Shown: piece by piece, positions 9,803 to 18,470 of the stretch
How the letters are laid out: every line of letters starts with the position of its first letter
Numbering within the stretch: position 1 is the first letter of the stretch
Source of the DNA: an uncultured Sphingomonas sp.
GTDB lineage: Bacteria; Pseudomonadota; Alphaproteobacteria; Sphingomonadales; Sphingomonadaceae
Direction of reading: 5' to 3'
DNA: 64,000 nucleotides
Assembly (NCBI GenBank): GCA_913777325.1
Contig: CAJYSA010000007.1
Coordinates: 1 to 64,000 of the forward strand
The notes under the pieces: model-generated
Told to the model about the DNA's origin: nothing
The model's database searches: none
Seen by the model: the letters and a program-made list of their open reading frames with translations, nothing else
Program-made: the position numbers and the translations under genes

Positions 9803-9823
9803 CTGATGCGCTAAACGCCAACA

Positions 9824-11191
9824 ATGGCGAAGGTTCAAAAGAGATTTGTATGCCAGTCATGTGGCTCGGTGAGTCATCGCTGGCAGGGGCAATGCGCGGA
9901 TTGCTCGGAGTGGAACACGCTGGTGGAGGAAGCTCCCGTCAACGCCACGCCCTTTCATGCGAAGCACAATCTGCAAGGTGGCGGACGCATGATCGCCCTG
10001 ACCGCGCTGGACGCGGAGGCGGTGCTGCCCGACCGGCTGCCGTTCGGCATCGCGGAATTGGATCGCGCGCTGGGTGACGGGCTGGTGGCGGGGTCCGCCA
10101 CGCTGATCGGCGGTGACCCGGGGATCGGCAAATCCACCCTCCTGCTCCAGGCCGCCGCTGCGTTGGCGCGGGCCGGGCATGACGTGGCCTATGTTTCAGG
10201 AGAGGAAGCGGCGGACCAAGTGCGTCTGCGCGCGCAACGTCTCGGGTTGGGCGACGCACCGGTGCGGCTTGCCGCGGCGACGTCGACGCGCGACATCCTG
10301 ACCACGCTGGGCCATGGCACACCGCCACGGCTGCTTGTAATCGACTCGATCCAGACGATGCACTCCGACCTGATTGAGGGTGCGCCGGGCACCGTCAGCC
10401 AGGTGCGCGCGTCCGCGCAGGAGCTTATCCGCTTTGCCAAGGAACGCGGGACGGCGGTGGTGCTGGTGGGGCATGTGACGAAGGACGGCACGATTGCGGG
10501 TCCACGGGTGCTCGAACATATGGTGGATACGGTGCTCGCGTTCGAAGGGGAACGCAGCCATCAATACCGTATTCTGCGTAGCCTGAAGAACCGGTTCGGC
10601 GGGACCGACGAAATCGGCGTATTCGCGATGGCGGGCGACGGGCTGGTCGAGGTTTCAAATCCTTCCGCCTTGTTCCTGACACAACGTGACGAGGGCGTGA
10701 CCGGCGCGACGGTGTTCCCGGCGCTGGAAGGGACGCGACCGGTGCTGGTGGAGATACAGGCGTTGGTCGTCCGTGTCGTGAGCGGCGCGACGCCGAGGCG
10801 ATCGGTCGTCGGGTGGGATTCGGGGCGGCTCGCGATGATCCTTGCGGTGTTGGAGGCGCGTTGCGGGCTCAGTTTCTCGACGTGCGAGGTGTATCTGAAC
10901 GTCGCCGGTGGCTATCGGGTGCAGGATCCGGCGGCCGATCTGGCGGTCGCTGCCGCGTTGGTATCGGCGTTAAGCGAGCGTCCGGTGCCCGCCGACGCGG
11001 TCGCGTTCGGTGAAATCGCGCTTTCGGGCGAACTCCGACCGGTCGCACATGCGCCATTGCGGCTAAAGGAGGCGGCCAAGCTGGGGTTCGAACGCGCGCT
11101 CCTGCCCGCCGCCGTGGACAAGGCAGCCATGCGCCAATCGGCGTTCCGCACGCTCGGTCACGCCGTCGACCATCTGCTCGGAAGGGGATGA
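9824..11191 (+). CDS. radA: DNA repair protein RadA/Sms
   Basis: A 455-aa RecA-like ATPase that processes recombination intermediates. It has the N-terminal zinc finger Cys10-Cys13-Cys24-Cys27, Walker A GDPGIGKST (about 98-106), the RadA-specific KNRFG motif at 255-259, and a C-terminal Lon-protease-like domain (about 300-455) with the family's GEIALSGELRPV segment. Length is typical. No clear Shine-Dalgarno precedes the ATG. A LexA box 21 bp upstream suggests damage induction. A 98-bp gap with a strong ribosome-binding site separates it from cvpA. Confidence 0.97.
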   Translation: MAKVQKRFVCQSCGSVSHRWQGQCADCSEWNTLVEEAPVNATPFHAKHNLQGGGRMIALTALDAEAVLPDRLPFGIAELDRALGDGLVAGSATLIGGDPGIGKSTLLLQAAAALARAGHDVAYVSGEEAADQVRLRAQRLGLGDAPVRLAAATSTRDILTTLGHGTPPRLLVIDSIQTMHSDLIEGAPGTVSQVRASAQELIRFAKERGTAVVLVGHVTKDGTIAGPRVLEHMVDTVLAFEGERSHQYRILRSLKNRFGGTDEIGVFAMAGDGLVEVSNPSALFLTQRDEGVTGATVFPALEGTRPVLVEIQALVVRVVSGATPRRSVVGWDSGRLAMILAVLEARCGLSFSTCEVYLNVAGGYRVQDPAADLAVAAALVSALSERPVPADAVAFGEIALSGELRPVAHAPLRLKEAAKLGFERALLPAAVDKAAMRQSAFRTLGHAVDHLLGRG

Positions 11192-11289
11192 TGCGCGGCT
11201 TGCCGGTAAGGCGCCGGGAGCATTGCGCATCACCTTTGCGACCATCAGGTTGCGTTGCCGGACCGTCCATCCGGTCATAAGGAGGGCGC

Positions 11290-11844
11290 ATGAACCTCGA
11301 ACCGCTCGATATCGCCGTCCTCGTGCTCGTCGCACTGGCCGCGATCGGTGGTGCGCGTCGCGGCTTCGTGGGTGAGGTGCTGGCGCTCTTCGCCTGGGTG
11401 GCAATGATCTTCGCGCTGAAGATCTTTCACCTGCCGCTGTCGAAGGTGTTGGCGGGGACGATCACCAGCGTGTCCGGAGCGGCGGTCCTGGCCTTCGTGC
11501 TGCTGACCGGCGGCACCTATCTGGTCAGTCGGATCATCGTCAACGCGATCGCTGCGCGCACGCGTACCTCGGTGCTGGGGCCGATCGACCGCGCGCTCGG
11601 TTTCGGGTTCGGCGCACTCAAGGGTTTGATATTGGCGAGCCTTGCCTATCTCCTGCTCGTGCTTGTGCTCGATCTGACCCAAGGCGGCCCGACGCAGCGC
11701 CCGACCTGGGTGAAGAACGCCCGCACATATCCGTTGATGGCCGCGACCAGCGCGGCAGTGGCCGACTTCGTCGACCGCCGTCGACGCGGCGAGCCGGTGT
11801 TCGGCCCGCGCTCCCCCTCCCGCAATAGCGACCGCACCTCATGA
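11290..11844 (+). CDS. cvpA: CvpA family inner-membrane protein
   Basis: A 184-aa protein with about four hydrophobic helices (residues 8-25, 33-50, 64-84, 104-125) and a hydrophilic C-terminal tail, the layout of the CvpA/colicin V production family. The early glycine-rich ...GGARRGFVGE segment is characteristic. A strong AAGGAGG lies 6 nt upstream of the ATG. The stop overlaps the next start (ATGA), so it is translationally coupled to the Fe-S scaffold gene. Family members support envelope functions, but the biochemical role is not established. Confidence 0.88.
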   Translation: MNLEPLDIAVLVLVALAAIGGARRGFVGEVLALFAWVAMIFALKIFHLPLSKVLAGTITSVSGAAVLAFVLLTGGTYLVSRIIVNAIAARTRTSVLGPIDRALGFGFGALKGLILASLAYLLLVLVLDLTQGGPTQRPTWVKNARTYPLMAATSAAVADFVDRRRRGEPVFGPRSPSRNSDRTS

Positions 11845-12275
11845 GCCTCGACCTCTACACACCCGACGTCAGCGCGCTGGCGATCGGCAACCCCCATCCG
11901 GAGCGGCTGGCCGAGCCGCAGGGTTCGGCGGAGCGCCGCTCGCCGATCTGCGGCAGCCGTGTCACCGTCGACGTGCGGCTGGACGGAGCGGGGCGGGTGG
12001 CCGCGGTCGGCACGCAGGTTCGCGCATGCCTGCTTGGCCAGGCATCCTCGACGCTGATGGCGCGGCACATCGTCGGGCGATCACCCGAGGAACTGGCAAC
12101 GACGCGCGACGCGCTGACGCGCTGGCTGGCGGGGGAGGGTGAGGTTCCGGATTGGCCCGGCCTCGATATCTTCACCCCCGGCCTGAAACTGACCGCGCGC
12201 CACCCCTCGATCCGGCTGGCGTTCGAGGCAGCGGCGGACGCGGCGGCACGGGCGCGTGACGGGGCCGGCGGCTGA
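11841..12275 (+). CDS. IscU/NifU-N-like iron-sulfur cluster scaffold protein
   Basis: A 144-aa protein resembling the U-type scaffold family. Cys37 (SPICGSRV) and the cysteine in VRACLLGQASS correspond to the first two scaffold cysteines. The place of the third (usually HC.. in IscU) reads ARHPSI, so only two of the three canonical cysteines are present. This two-cysteine form occurs in sphingomonads as an unlinked scaffold gene, so the role in cluster assembly is likely but not certain. It overlaps cvpA (4 bp) and the downstream antiporter (1 bp), implying a single mRNA. Confidence 0.78.
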   Translation: MSLDLYTPDVSALAIGNPHPERLAEPQGSAERRSPICGSRVTVDVRLDGAGRVAAVGTQVRACLLGQASSTLMARHIVGRSPEELATTRDALTRWLAGEGEVPDWPGLDIFTPGLKLTARHPSIRLAFEAAADAAARARDGAGG

Positions 12276-14038
12276 TGGAACATGCCGATATTTCGATGAT
12301 CCGCGACGGTACGATCCTGCTTGGCACCGGGCTGATCTTCGTGCTGCTTTTCCGTCGCCTGGGGCTGGGCGCCACGCTAGGCTTCCTCGTGGCGGGGGCC
12401 GTGGTCGGTCCGCATCTGCTCGGGCTGGTCGGTGATGCGGAGGCGAAGCTGGGCTTCGCCGAACTCGGTATCACGCTGCTGCTGTTCATCGTCGGCCTGG
12501 AATTGAGTCCGCAGCGGCTGTGGCGGTTGAAGGAGGATATCTTCGGCCTGGGACTGATCCAGGTCGTGGCCTGCGGCATCGCGCTCGCGGCGATCCTGGC
12601 ATTGGTCGCACGCTTCTCGCTGGCCGCGGCACTGGCGGTCGGCATGCCGCTGGCGCTGTCCTCGACCGCGCAGGTGCTGCCGATGCTGCAGTCGTCGGGG
12701 CGGTTGCGCACGCCGTTCGGGGAGCGCGCCTTCTCGATCCTGCTGTTCCAGGATCTGTCGATCATTCCGATGATCACGATCATCGCCGCCATGAGCCGCA
12801 ATCCGGCGGCGAGCACCGGCCCGTCGGGCTGGCTGCTGGGCCTGTACACGATGTTGGCGATCGGCGGGCTGGTGGCGGCGGGGCGCTTCGTCCTGCGGCC
12901 ATTGTTTCGATTGATCGGGCATTTGGGCGAGCGCGAGATGTTCGTGTTCGCGGCGCTGTTTACCGTGATCGCGGCCGCCGCGGTCATGGAATTCCTCGGC
13001 CTTTCGACCGCGCTGGGAGCGTTTGTCGCCGGCGTGATGCTGGCGGACAGCCCGTACCGGCACGAGCTGGAAACCGATGTCGAGCCGTTTCGCGCGATCC
13101 TGTTGGGACTGTTCTTCCTGGCCGTCGGGATGATGCTTAATCTGGAAGCGATCGCCGATCGGCCCGCCTTCGTCGTCGCGATGGCTGCCGCGTTGATCGC
13201 GGCCAAGGCCGGGATCATCACGTTGCTGGGGCTGGCCTTTCGCATGGGTTGGCGGCAGGCGCTGGCGCTGGGACTGTTGCTCAGCCAGGGTGGCGAATTC
13301 GGCTTTGTGCTGTTGGCCCAGGCGCAGAACGCGCTGCTGATCGCGCCGGATGCGGCCAGCCTGTTCGGGGCGATCATCACCCTGTCGATGGCGACCACGC
13401 CGTTCCTGATGATGTTCACTCGGCGCTTTCGGGAGCAGCCGGTCGCCGCGGCGACCGATCGCGACGGGCCCAAGGCGGACGGCGCGAACGCGATCATCGT
13501 CGGTTATGGTCGTTTCGGGCAGACCGTCGGCCAGATGTTGATGACGCAGGATATTCCCGTCACGCTGATCGACACCGATATTGAGATGATCGATATCGCC
13601 GGCGAGCTCGGCTCGAAGGTCTATTATGGCGATGGCACACGATTGGACCTGCTGCGCCAGGCCGGGGCGGCCGATGCCGAATTGATCCTCTTCTGCATGG
13701 ATGGCGACCAAATGACCGCCGAGCAACTGGAGGCGGTGCATGAGGCGTTTCCAGACGCCGCGATCTACGTCCGGGCCTATGATCGGCGCGCGCTGATCAA
13801 GCTCAAGCCCGGTCCGGCCCGCGCCGTGGTGCGCGAGGTGCTGGAATCGGCGGTGAAGATGGCACGGCTGGCGATGGACGGGCTTGGCATCGCGCCCGGG
13901 GACATCGATCGGGCCGAGGCCATGTACCGCGCGCGGGACAAGGAACGACTGCGCATCCAGGTGGAGGCGGGCGACCCGCGCGCCGCGCGCGCGCTGATTG
14001 CCGAGCAGCATCCATGGGGCGGGGGAGAGCGACCATGA
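12275..14038 (+). CDS. Kef-type monovalent cation:proton antiporter (CPA2 family) with TrkA-N domain
   Basis: A 587-aa membrane protein. The N-terminal about 385 residues form a CPA2 transporter with roughly twelve hydrophobic segments and the ELGITLLLFIVGLELSP signature. A cytoplasmic Rossmann-type RCK/TrkA-N domain follows, with the nucleotide-binding motif GYGRFGQTVG (about 410-419) and an acidic partner at LIDTD. It would exchange K+ or Na+ for H+, gated by a nucleotide or glutathione ligand as in KefB/KefC. Whether K+ is the ion cannot be told. It overlaps both the scaffold gene before it and the DUF423 gene after it (ATGA). Confidence 0.92.
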   Translation: MEHADISMIRDGTILLGTGLIFVLLFRRLGLGATLGFLVAGAVVGPHLLGLVGDAEAKLGFAELGITLLLFIVGLELSPQRLWRLKEDIFGLGLIQVVACGIALAAILALVARFSLAAALAVGMPLALSSTAQVLPMLQSSGRLRTPFGERAFSILLFQDLSIIPMITIIAAMSRNPAASTGPSGWLLGLYTMLAIGGLVAAGRFVLRPLFRLIGHLGEREMFVFAALFTVIAAAAVMEFLGLSTALGAFVAGVMLADSPYRHELETDVEPFRAILLGLFFLAVGMMLNLEAIADRPAFVVAMAAALIAAKAGIITLLGLAFRMGWRQALALGLLLSQGGEFGFVLLAQAQNALLIAPDAASLFGAIITLSMATTPFLMMFTRRFREQPVAAATDRDGPKADGANAIIVGYGRFGQTVGQMLMTQDIPVTLIDTDIEMIDIAGELGSKVYYGDGTRLDLLRQAGAADAELILFCMDGDQMTAEQLEAVHEAFPDAAIYVRAYDRRALIKLKPGPARAVVREVLESAVKMARLAMDGLGIAPGDIDRAEAMYRARDKERLRIQVEAGDPRAARALIAEQHPWGGGERP

Positions 14039-14367
14039 ACCTGATCTTGATGCTGGCGGCACTATCGGGCGCGATGGCGGTCGCGGCGGGTGCGTTCGGT
14101 GCGCATGGTGCGTCGGGTCCGGCGGTGGAGTGGCTGAAGACCGGCGCGCATTATCAGCTGGTGCATGCGTTGGCGGCGCTGGTCGCGCTGCGGCTGGAGG
14201 CGCGCGGTCCGGCATGGCTGTTCCTGGCCGGAGGCGCGATCTTCGCCGGCACGTTGTACCTGATGTCGGTGGGGCTCCCGCGATGGCTGGGGGCGGTCAC
14301 GCCGATCGGCGGCGCCCTGCTGATCGCTGGCTGGCTGTGGCTTGCGTGGATCGGGGTGCGGAGCTGA
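14035..14367 (+). CDS. DUF423 small membrane protein
   Basis: A 110-aa protein with four hydrophobic segments and the DUF423 signature AGAFGAHG near residues 15-22. The start at 14035 was chosen because its ATG overlaps the stop of the antiporter (ATGA), rather than an in-frame ATG at 14014 inside that gene. Function is unknown for the family (E. coli YgdD). It is last in the cvpA-scaffold-kef unit and is convergent with an MFS gene 8 bp away. Confidence 0.88.
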   Translation: MNLILMLAALSGAMAVAAGAFGAHGASGPAVEWLKTGAHYQLVHALAALVALRLEARGPAWLFLAGGAIFAGTLYLMSVGLPRWLGAVTPIGGALLIAGWLWLAWIGVRS

Positions 14368-14375
14368 CCGACCGG

Positions 14376-15791
14376 CTAGCGCGTCGCTTCCGCGGGCTGC
14401 ACGTCGCGTGCCTCGGCGGATTGCGGCTCGCGGATCGAGGGACGCAGCCGCGCCAAGCTGCACACACCCGCCAGCATCGCGAGCCCGGCAGCCACCAGCG
14501 GCGCGGTCGCGTTGGCGCCGACGTTCAGTGCGAGCAGCGCGGCGACCAGCGTCGCACCGGTCGTTTGCCCGACAAGCCGAACCGTGCTGACCAGCCCCCC
14601 CGCCGCTGCCGCGCGCTCACGCGGCGCGGAACCGATGATGAGTCGCGCATTGGGTGGCAGGAACGTTCCGAACCCCGCGCCGCACAAGGACATGCGCCAC
14701 GCGATGTCGAACCATGACGGATTGGGCGGCATGAACGCCAGCAGCAGCAACGCGATCGTCGAGATCGTCATTCCGATCCCGCCCAGCAGGCCGGCGGGGA
14801 CACGGTCCGACAACCATCCCATCGACGGCGCGACCAGCATGTTGGTGAGCGGCCACGGCGCGATCACTGCGCCGACCGCCGCGGCACTCATGCCATATTG
14901 ATGCGTCAGGCGGAACGGCGTCGACAGCAGCAGCGTCATCGAGGCGGTGAAGGCGGTAAACCCGCCGAGTGTCGACAGCGCGATGACCGGGCGTGAAAGC
15001 AGGTCGATCGGCAGGATCGGCTGCGCGGCGCCGCGCTCCCGGCGCACGTAGAACCAGCCGATGACAAGCCCCAGGACGACGATCGCGCCCGATACGACCG
15101 GACTGTCGCCATGTACCGCGCTCTCCGCGCCGCCGATGATCAGCCCGAACATCGCGGCACACATGATCGCGCCGAGCACGTCGAAGGGTTGATCGGTCGG
15201 CTCCGGATCGGGAAGCGCGCGACCGAGCAGCAGCGAGGCGATCGCGAACGGGATCGCGCTGGCGAACACCCACGGCCATGGTGCGATCGACAGCACCAGG
15301 CCGCCGACAGTGGGCGCGGCGGCTGCCGAGGATGCGACGACCACCGAGTTGATCCCTAGCCCGCGTCCAAGTTGTGCGGCCGGATACGTCTGCCGGATCA
15401 GCGCGGAGGCAACCGCCAACGCTCCGGCCGCGCCGACCGCCTGCACCGCCCGTACCACCAGCAGGAAGGGCAGGCTTTTCGCGAAGAAGCACAATAACGT
15501 CGCGACGGTGAAGACCGTCTGCCCCACCTGGTACATGCGCTTCAATCCGATGCGATCCCCCAATCCGGCAAAGGGCAGCATCAGCATGACGAGCATCAAC
15601 TGATAAACCGTGACGATCGCGACCACCGACGACGATCCGACCTTCAAGTCGCGGGCGATGGTGGGGAGAGCGACGTTGGCGACGCCGCCATCGATGATGA
15701 CCAGGGCAGTGCCGAAGCACAACGCGGCGATCGCGGCATAGCGGCGCGGGGTCGGGAGGCCGTCTGATGCGGCCACATGTGGTTCGGTCAT
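14376..15791 (-). CDS. MFS transporter, DHA2 (drug:H+ antiporter) type
   Basis: A 471-aa multi-spanning permease. The first helix has FGTALVIIDGGVANVALPTIARDL, with the family D1-like motif, and GLGDRIGLKRMYQVG matches motif A between helices 2 and 3. It would export hydrophobic compounds using the proton gradient. The start was set at 15791 (MTEPHVA), which removes an implausible N-terminal extension reaching into the divergent peptidase promoter. The substrate cannot be predicted. It is an isolated gene, divergent from the S9 oligopeptidase. Confidence 0.87.
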   Translation of the reverse strand: MTEPHVAASDGLPTPRRYAAIAALCFGTALVIIDGGVANVALPTIARDLKVGSSSVVAIVTVYQLMLVMLMLPFAGLGDRIGLKRMYQVGQTVFTVATLLCFFAKSLPFLLVVRAVQAVGAAGALAVASALIRQTYPAAQLGRGLGINSVVVASSAAAAPTVGGLVLSIAPWPWVFASAIPFAIASLLLGRALPDPEPTDQPFDVLGAIMCAAMFGLIIGGAESAVHGDSPVVSGAIVVLGLVIGWFYVRRERGAAQPILPIDLLSRPVIALSTLGGFTAFTASMTLLLSTPFRLTHQYGMSAAAVGAVIAPWPLTNMLVAPSMGWLSDRVPAGLLGGIGMTISTIALLLLAFMPPNPSWFDIAWRMSLCGAGFGTFLPPNARLIIGSAPRERAAAAGGLVSTVRLVGQTTGATLVAALLALNVGANATAPLVAAGLAMLAGVCSLARLRPSIREPQSAEARDVQPAEATR

Positions 15792-15876
15792 CTTGCCGCC
15801 CCGACGCACCGTTGGCGGGGTTGTTCCCGGCGGGACCGTGTCCCACACTGCGATGGTTCGTGATGGAAGGATCGGG

Positions 15877-17988
15877 ATGGCAGGCGCGCGTATCGGCAAG
15901 TGGCTGGCGGGGGCGGCATTGGTGGGATCGGGGATCGTGGCCGGCCTCGCCTATGCACAACGTGCGACGGATCGCGACCCCTATGTGTGGCTGGAGGACA
16001 AGGACGGCTCCCGCGCGCAGGCCTGGGTGGCGGCGGAAAACGCACGCACCTTGCCACGGCTGCAAAACGATCCGCGCTACAAGGGTTTCTACGAGGAGGC
16101 GCGCGCGATCGCCGCCGCCAAGGACCGGATCCCGATGCCGCAGCAGGTGATGGGGCGCATCGTCAATTTCTGGCGCGATGCCGACCATCCGCAAGGCATC
16201 CTGCGATGGACCACCGTCGATGACTATGCGGCGCGGCAGCCGGCGTGGCGCACGCTGCTCGACGTGGACGCGTTGAGCAAGACCGATGGCCGCAAATGGG
16301 TCTACAAGGGCATGACGTGTCTGTCGCCCGAGCAACGGCTGTGCCTGATCGCTTTGTCTGAAGGCGGCGAGGACGCGATCACGCTCCGCGAGTTCGATCT
16401 TGCGGCGGGTCGCTTCGTGGAGGGCGGGTTCGTCCTGCCGACGTCGAAGCAAGGCGCGGTGTGGATCGACAAGGACACGTTGCTGGTCAGCCGGGACTGG
16501 GGCGCGGGCACGATGACGGCCTCAAGCTACCCGTTCGTGATCAAGAAGCTGGTGCGTGGGCAGCCGCTGTCGCAGGCGACCGAGGTGTTCCGTGGCGCAC
16601 CCGACGATCAACTGGGCAGCTATGCCAGCGTCATGACCGATGGCGTGGGGCATCGCGCGGTGTTCATCGAGCGGCAGAAGACGTTCTTCGGTGCCGAGCG
16701 GTCGCTCTGGAGGCCTGCGGGCGTGACGAAGCTTGCGCTGCCGGCGCGCACCGCCCCGGCGGCGATGGTCGACGGGCAGGTGGTGTTTACGACCAGCGAG
16801 GCGTGGGGCGCGATCCCGACTGGTGCGGTAGCGTCCGTGCCGCTGCGCGAACTGGAGGCGGGGCGGCTGACGCCGACGCTGATCTTCGCGCCGACATCGC
16901 GTCAGGCGGTGTCGACGGTCGAGGCGACCCGCCACCACGTGATCCTGGATTACACCGATAACGTGCGGGGGCGGATCAGCGTCTACACCCCCGGTGCCGG
17001 CGGCTGGACCAGCCGCGCACTGAGCTTGCCCGACAATGCGAGCTTCGGCGTCACGGGCACGTCGGATCGCAATGATGTCGCGTTCCTCGCGACCACGGGG
17101 TTCCTGATGCCGACCACCTTGTCGCGCTTCGATGCGGGAGACGCGGCCGCACCGATCCGGATAAAAGAGCTGCCGGCCAAATTCGACGCCACGGGCCTGA
17201 TCGCCGAGCAGTATCAGGCGACGTCGAGCGACGGAACCAAGGTGCCGTACTTCATCGTCCATCGCCGCGATGCGCCGCGTGACGGCAGCATTCCGACGAT
17301 CATGACCGCTTACGGCGGCTTCGAGGTGCCGATGCTGCCGACATATTCGGCGATCACCGGCAAATTGTGGCTCGAGCGCGGTGGGGCCTACGTGCTCGCC
17401 AACATTCGTGGTGGCGGCGAGTTTGGGCCGGCGTGGCACGATGCCGGGCGCAAGACCAAGCGGCAGGTGATCTACGACGATTTCGCGGCCGTTGCCAAAG
17501 ACCTGATCGCGCGGCGGTTCACCAGTCCCGCGAAGCTCGGCATCTATGGTGGGTCGAACGGTGGCCTGTTGATGGGCGTCGCGTTCAACCAGCACCCCGA
17601 ATTGTGGAAGGCGGTGACGATCCAGGTGCCGCTACTCGACATGCTGCGCTACGAAAAGATCGCGGCGGGCGCGTCGTGGGCCGACGAATATGGGTCGGTT
17701 TCGGTGCCCGCGGAACGCGCGTTCCTTGCCCGTATCTCTCCCTACCACAACATCCGTCGCGGCGCGCGCTATCCCGAGCCCTATATCTGGACCACGACGA
17801 AGGACGACCGGGTCGGCCCGCAACACGCGCGCAAGTTCGCCGCGCGACTGAAGGAATATGGCCTGCCGTACCTGTTCTATGAGGACACGGCGGGTGGGCA
17901 TTCTGGCGATGCCGACATCGAGCAGGGCGCGCGGCTACAGGCCTTGCAGATGACCTATTTCGCGCAGAAGCTGTTCGGGGCGCCTTGA
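15877..17988 (+). CDS. exported prolyl oligopeptidase family serine peptidase (S9A)
   Basis: A 703-aa protease. A signal peptide spans about 1-28 (MAGARIGKWLAGAALV...AYAQ). An N-terminal beta-propeller domain (about 40-420) restricts access to the C-terminal alpha/beta hydrolase domain. The nucleophile motif is YGGSNGGLL (about 551-559), the acid is in TTKDDRVGP, and the catalytic His is in AGGHSGD near the C-terminus. The start at 15877 has GGAAGG 6 nt upstream and begins the signal peptide; longer in-frame starts do not. It would degrade proline-containing peptides in the periplasm. Confidence 0.92.
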   Translation: MAGARIGKWLAGAALVGSGIVAGLAYAQRATDRDPYVWLEDKDGSRAQAWVAAENARTLPRLQNDPRYKGFYEEARAIAAAKDRIPMPQQVMGRIVNFWRDADHPQGILRWTTVDDYAARQPAWRTLLDVDALSKTDGRKWVYKGMTCLSPEQRLCLIALSEGGEDAITLREFDLAAGRFVEGGFVLPTSKQGAVWIDKDTLLVSRDWGAGTMTASSYPFVIKKLVRGQPLSQATEVFRGAPDDQLGSYASVMTDGVGHRAVFIERQKTFFGAERSLWRPAGVTKLALPARTAPAAMVDGQVVFTTSEAWGAIPTGAVASVPLRELEAGRLTPTLIFAPTSRQAVSTVEATRHHVILDYTDNVRGRISVYTPGAGGWTSRALSLPDNASFGVTGTSDRNDVAFLATTGFLMPTTLSRFDAGDAAAPIRIKELPAKFDATGLIAEQYQATSSDGTKVPYFIVHRRDAPRDGSIPTIMTAYGGFEVPMLPTYSAITGKLWLERGGAYVLANIRGGGEFGPAWHDAGRKTKRQVIYDDFAAVAKDLIARRFTSPAKLGIYGGSNGGLLMGVAFNQHPELWKAVTIQVPLLDMLRYEKIAAGASWADEYGSVSVPAERAFLARISPYHNIRRGARYPEPYIWTTTKDDRVGPQHARKFAARLKEYGLPYLFYEDTAGGHSGDADIEQGARLQALQMTYFAQKLFGAP

Positions 17989-18066
17989 TCCGGGCAGGCG
18001 CCGGAACGCAGCGTTTCGGCGTGCAATCTTGTAGGGGATGCGGGCGATGGCTATGGCGCGCGCCAT

Positions 18067-18408
18067 ATGAGTGCCGAACCCGACAACCGGCCCGCTCCGG
18101 TGGTGCCCGATTCCGTCCCCGTCGTCTTCGAGGCGATCGTCAAGCAACAGGCGATCGCCGCGATGTACAATCGTGGCAGCGTGACGCTGGCCCCGCACAT
18201 CCTGTACACCAAGCACGGTGAAATCTACCTCGATGCGCTGACCTTGGAGCGGGACGGGCAGCCGCCCAAGGAGCCGAAGATCGGCGCGTTCAAGCTGGCG
18301 GGTCTTACGGCGCTGCGCATCACGCCGCGCCGCTTCAAGCCAAGCGAATTGTTCGTGCCTGGCGAGGCTCGATACGAGGGCGTGACCCTGCTCGCCGTCG
18401 ATATGTAG
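18067..18408 (+). CDS. hypothetical protein, 113 aa
   Basis: A soluble protein with no family that I can name. It has an N-terminal proline-rich stretch (about 1-20) followed by a compact alpha/beta region containing LYTKHGEIYLDALTLERDG and ending ..LLAVDM. The central part looks like a small ligand or WYL-like barrel, but that is only an impression. There is a coding-like GC pattern, no signal peptide and no membrane helix. It lies between the S9 peptidase (78 bp upstream) and the convergent phosphate transporter. Confidence 0.7.
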   Translation: MSAEPDNRPAPVVPDSVPVVFEAIVKQQAIAAMYNRGSVTLAPHILYTKHGEIYLDALTLERDGQPPKEPKIGAFKLAGLTALRITPRRFKPSELFVPGEARYEGVTLLAVDM

Positions 18409-18470
18409 GCCCACGCCTGTCGCGCTCGCCGCGCGCCATGGTGCGGGCGGCGATCGCTCGCCGTAGCTGA

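Noticed and set aside
12377..14215. A 612-codon open frame antisense to the Kef-type gene
   Set aside because: Composition is Arg/Gln/His-rich shadow coding; the sense strand encodes a complete antiporter.
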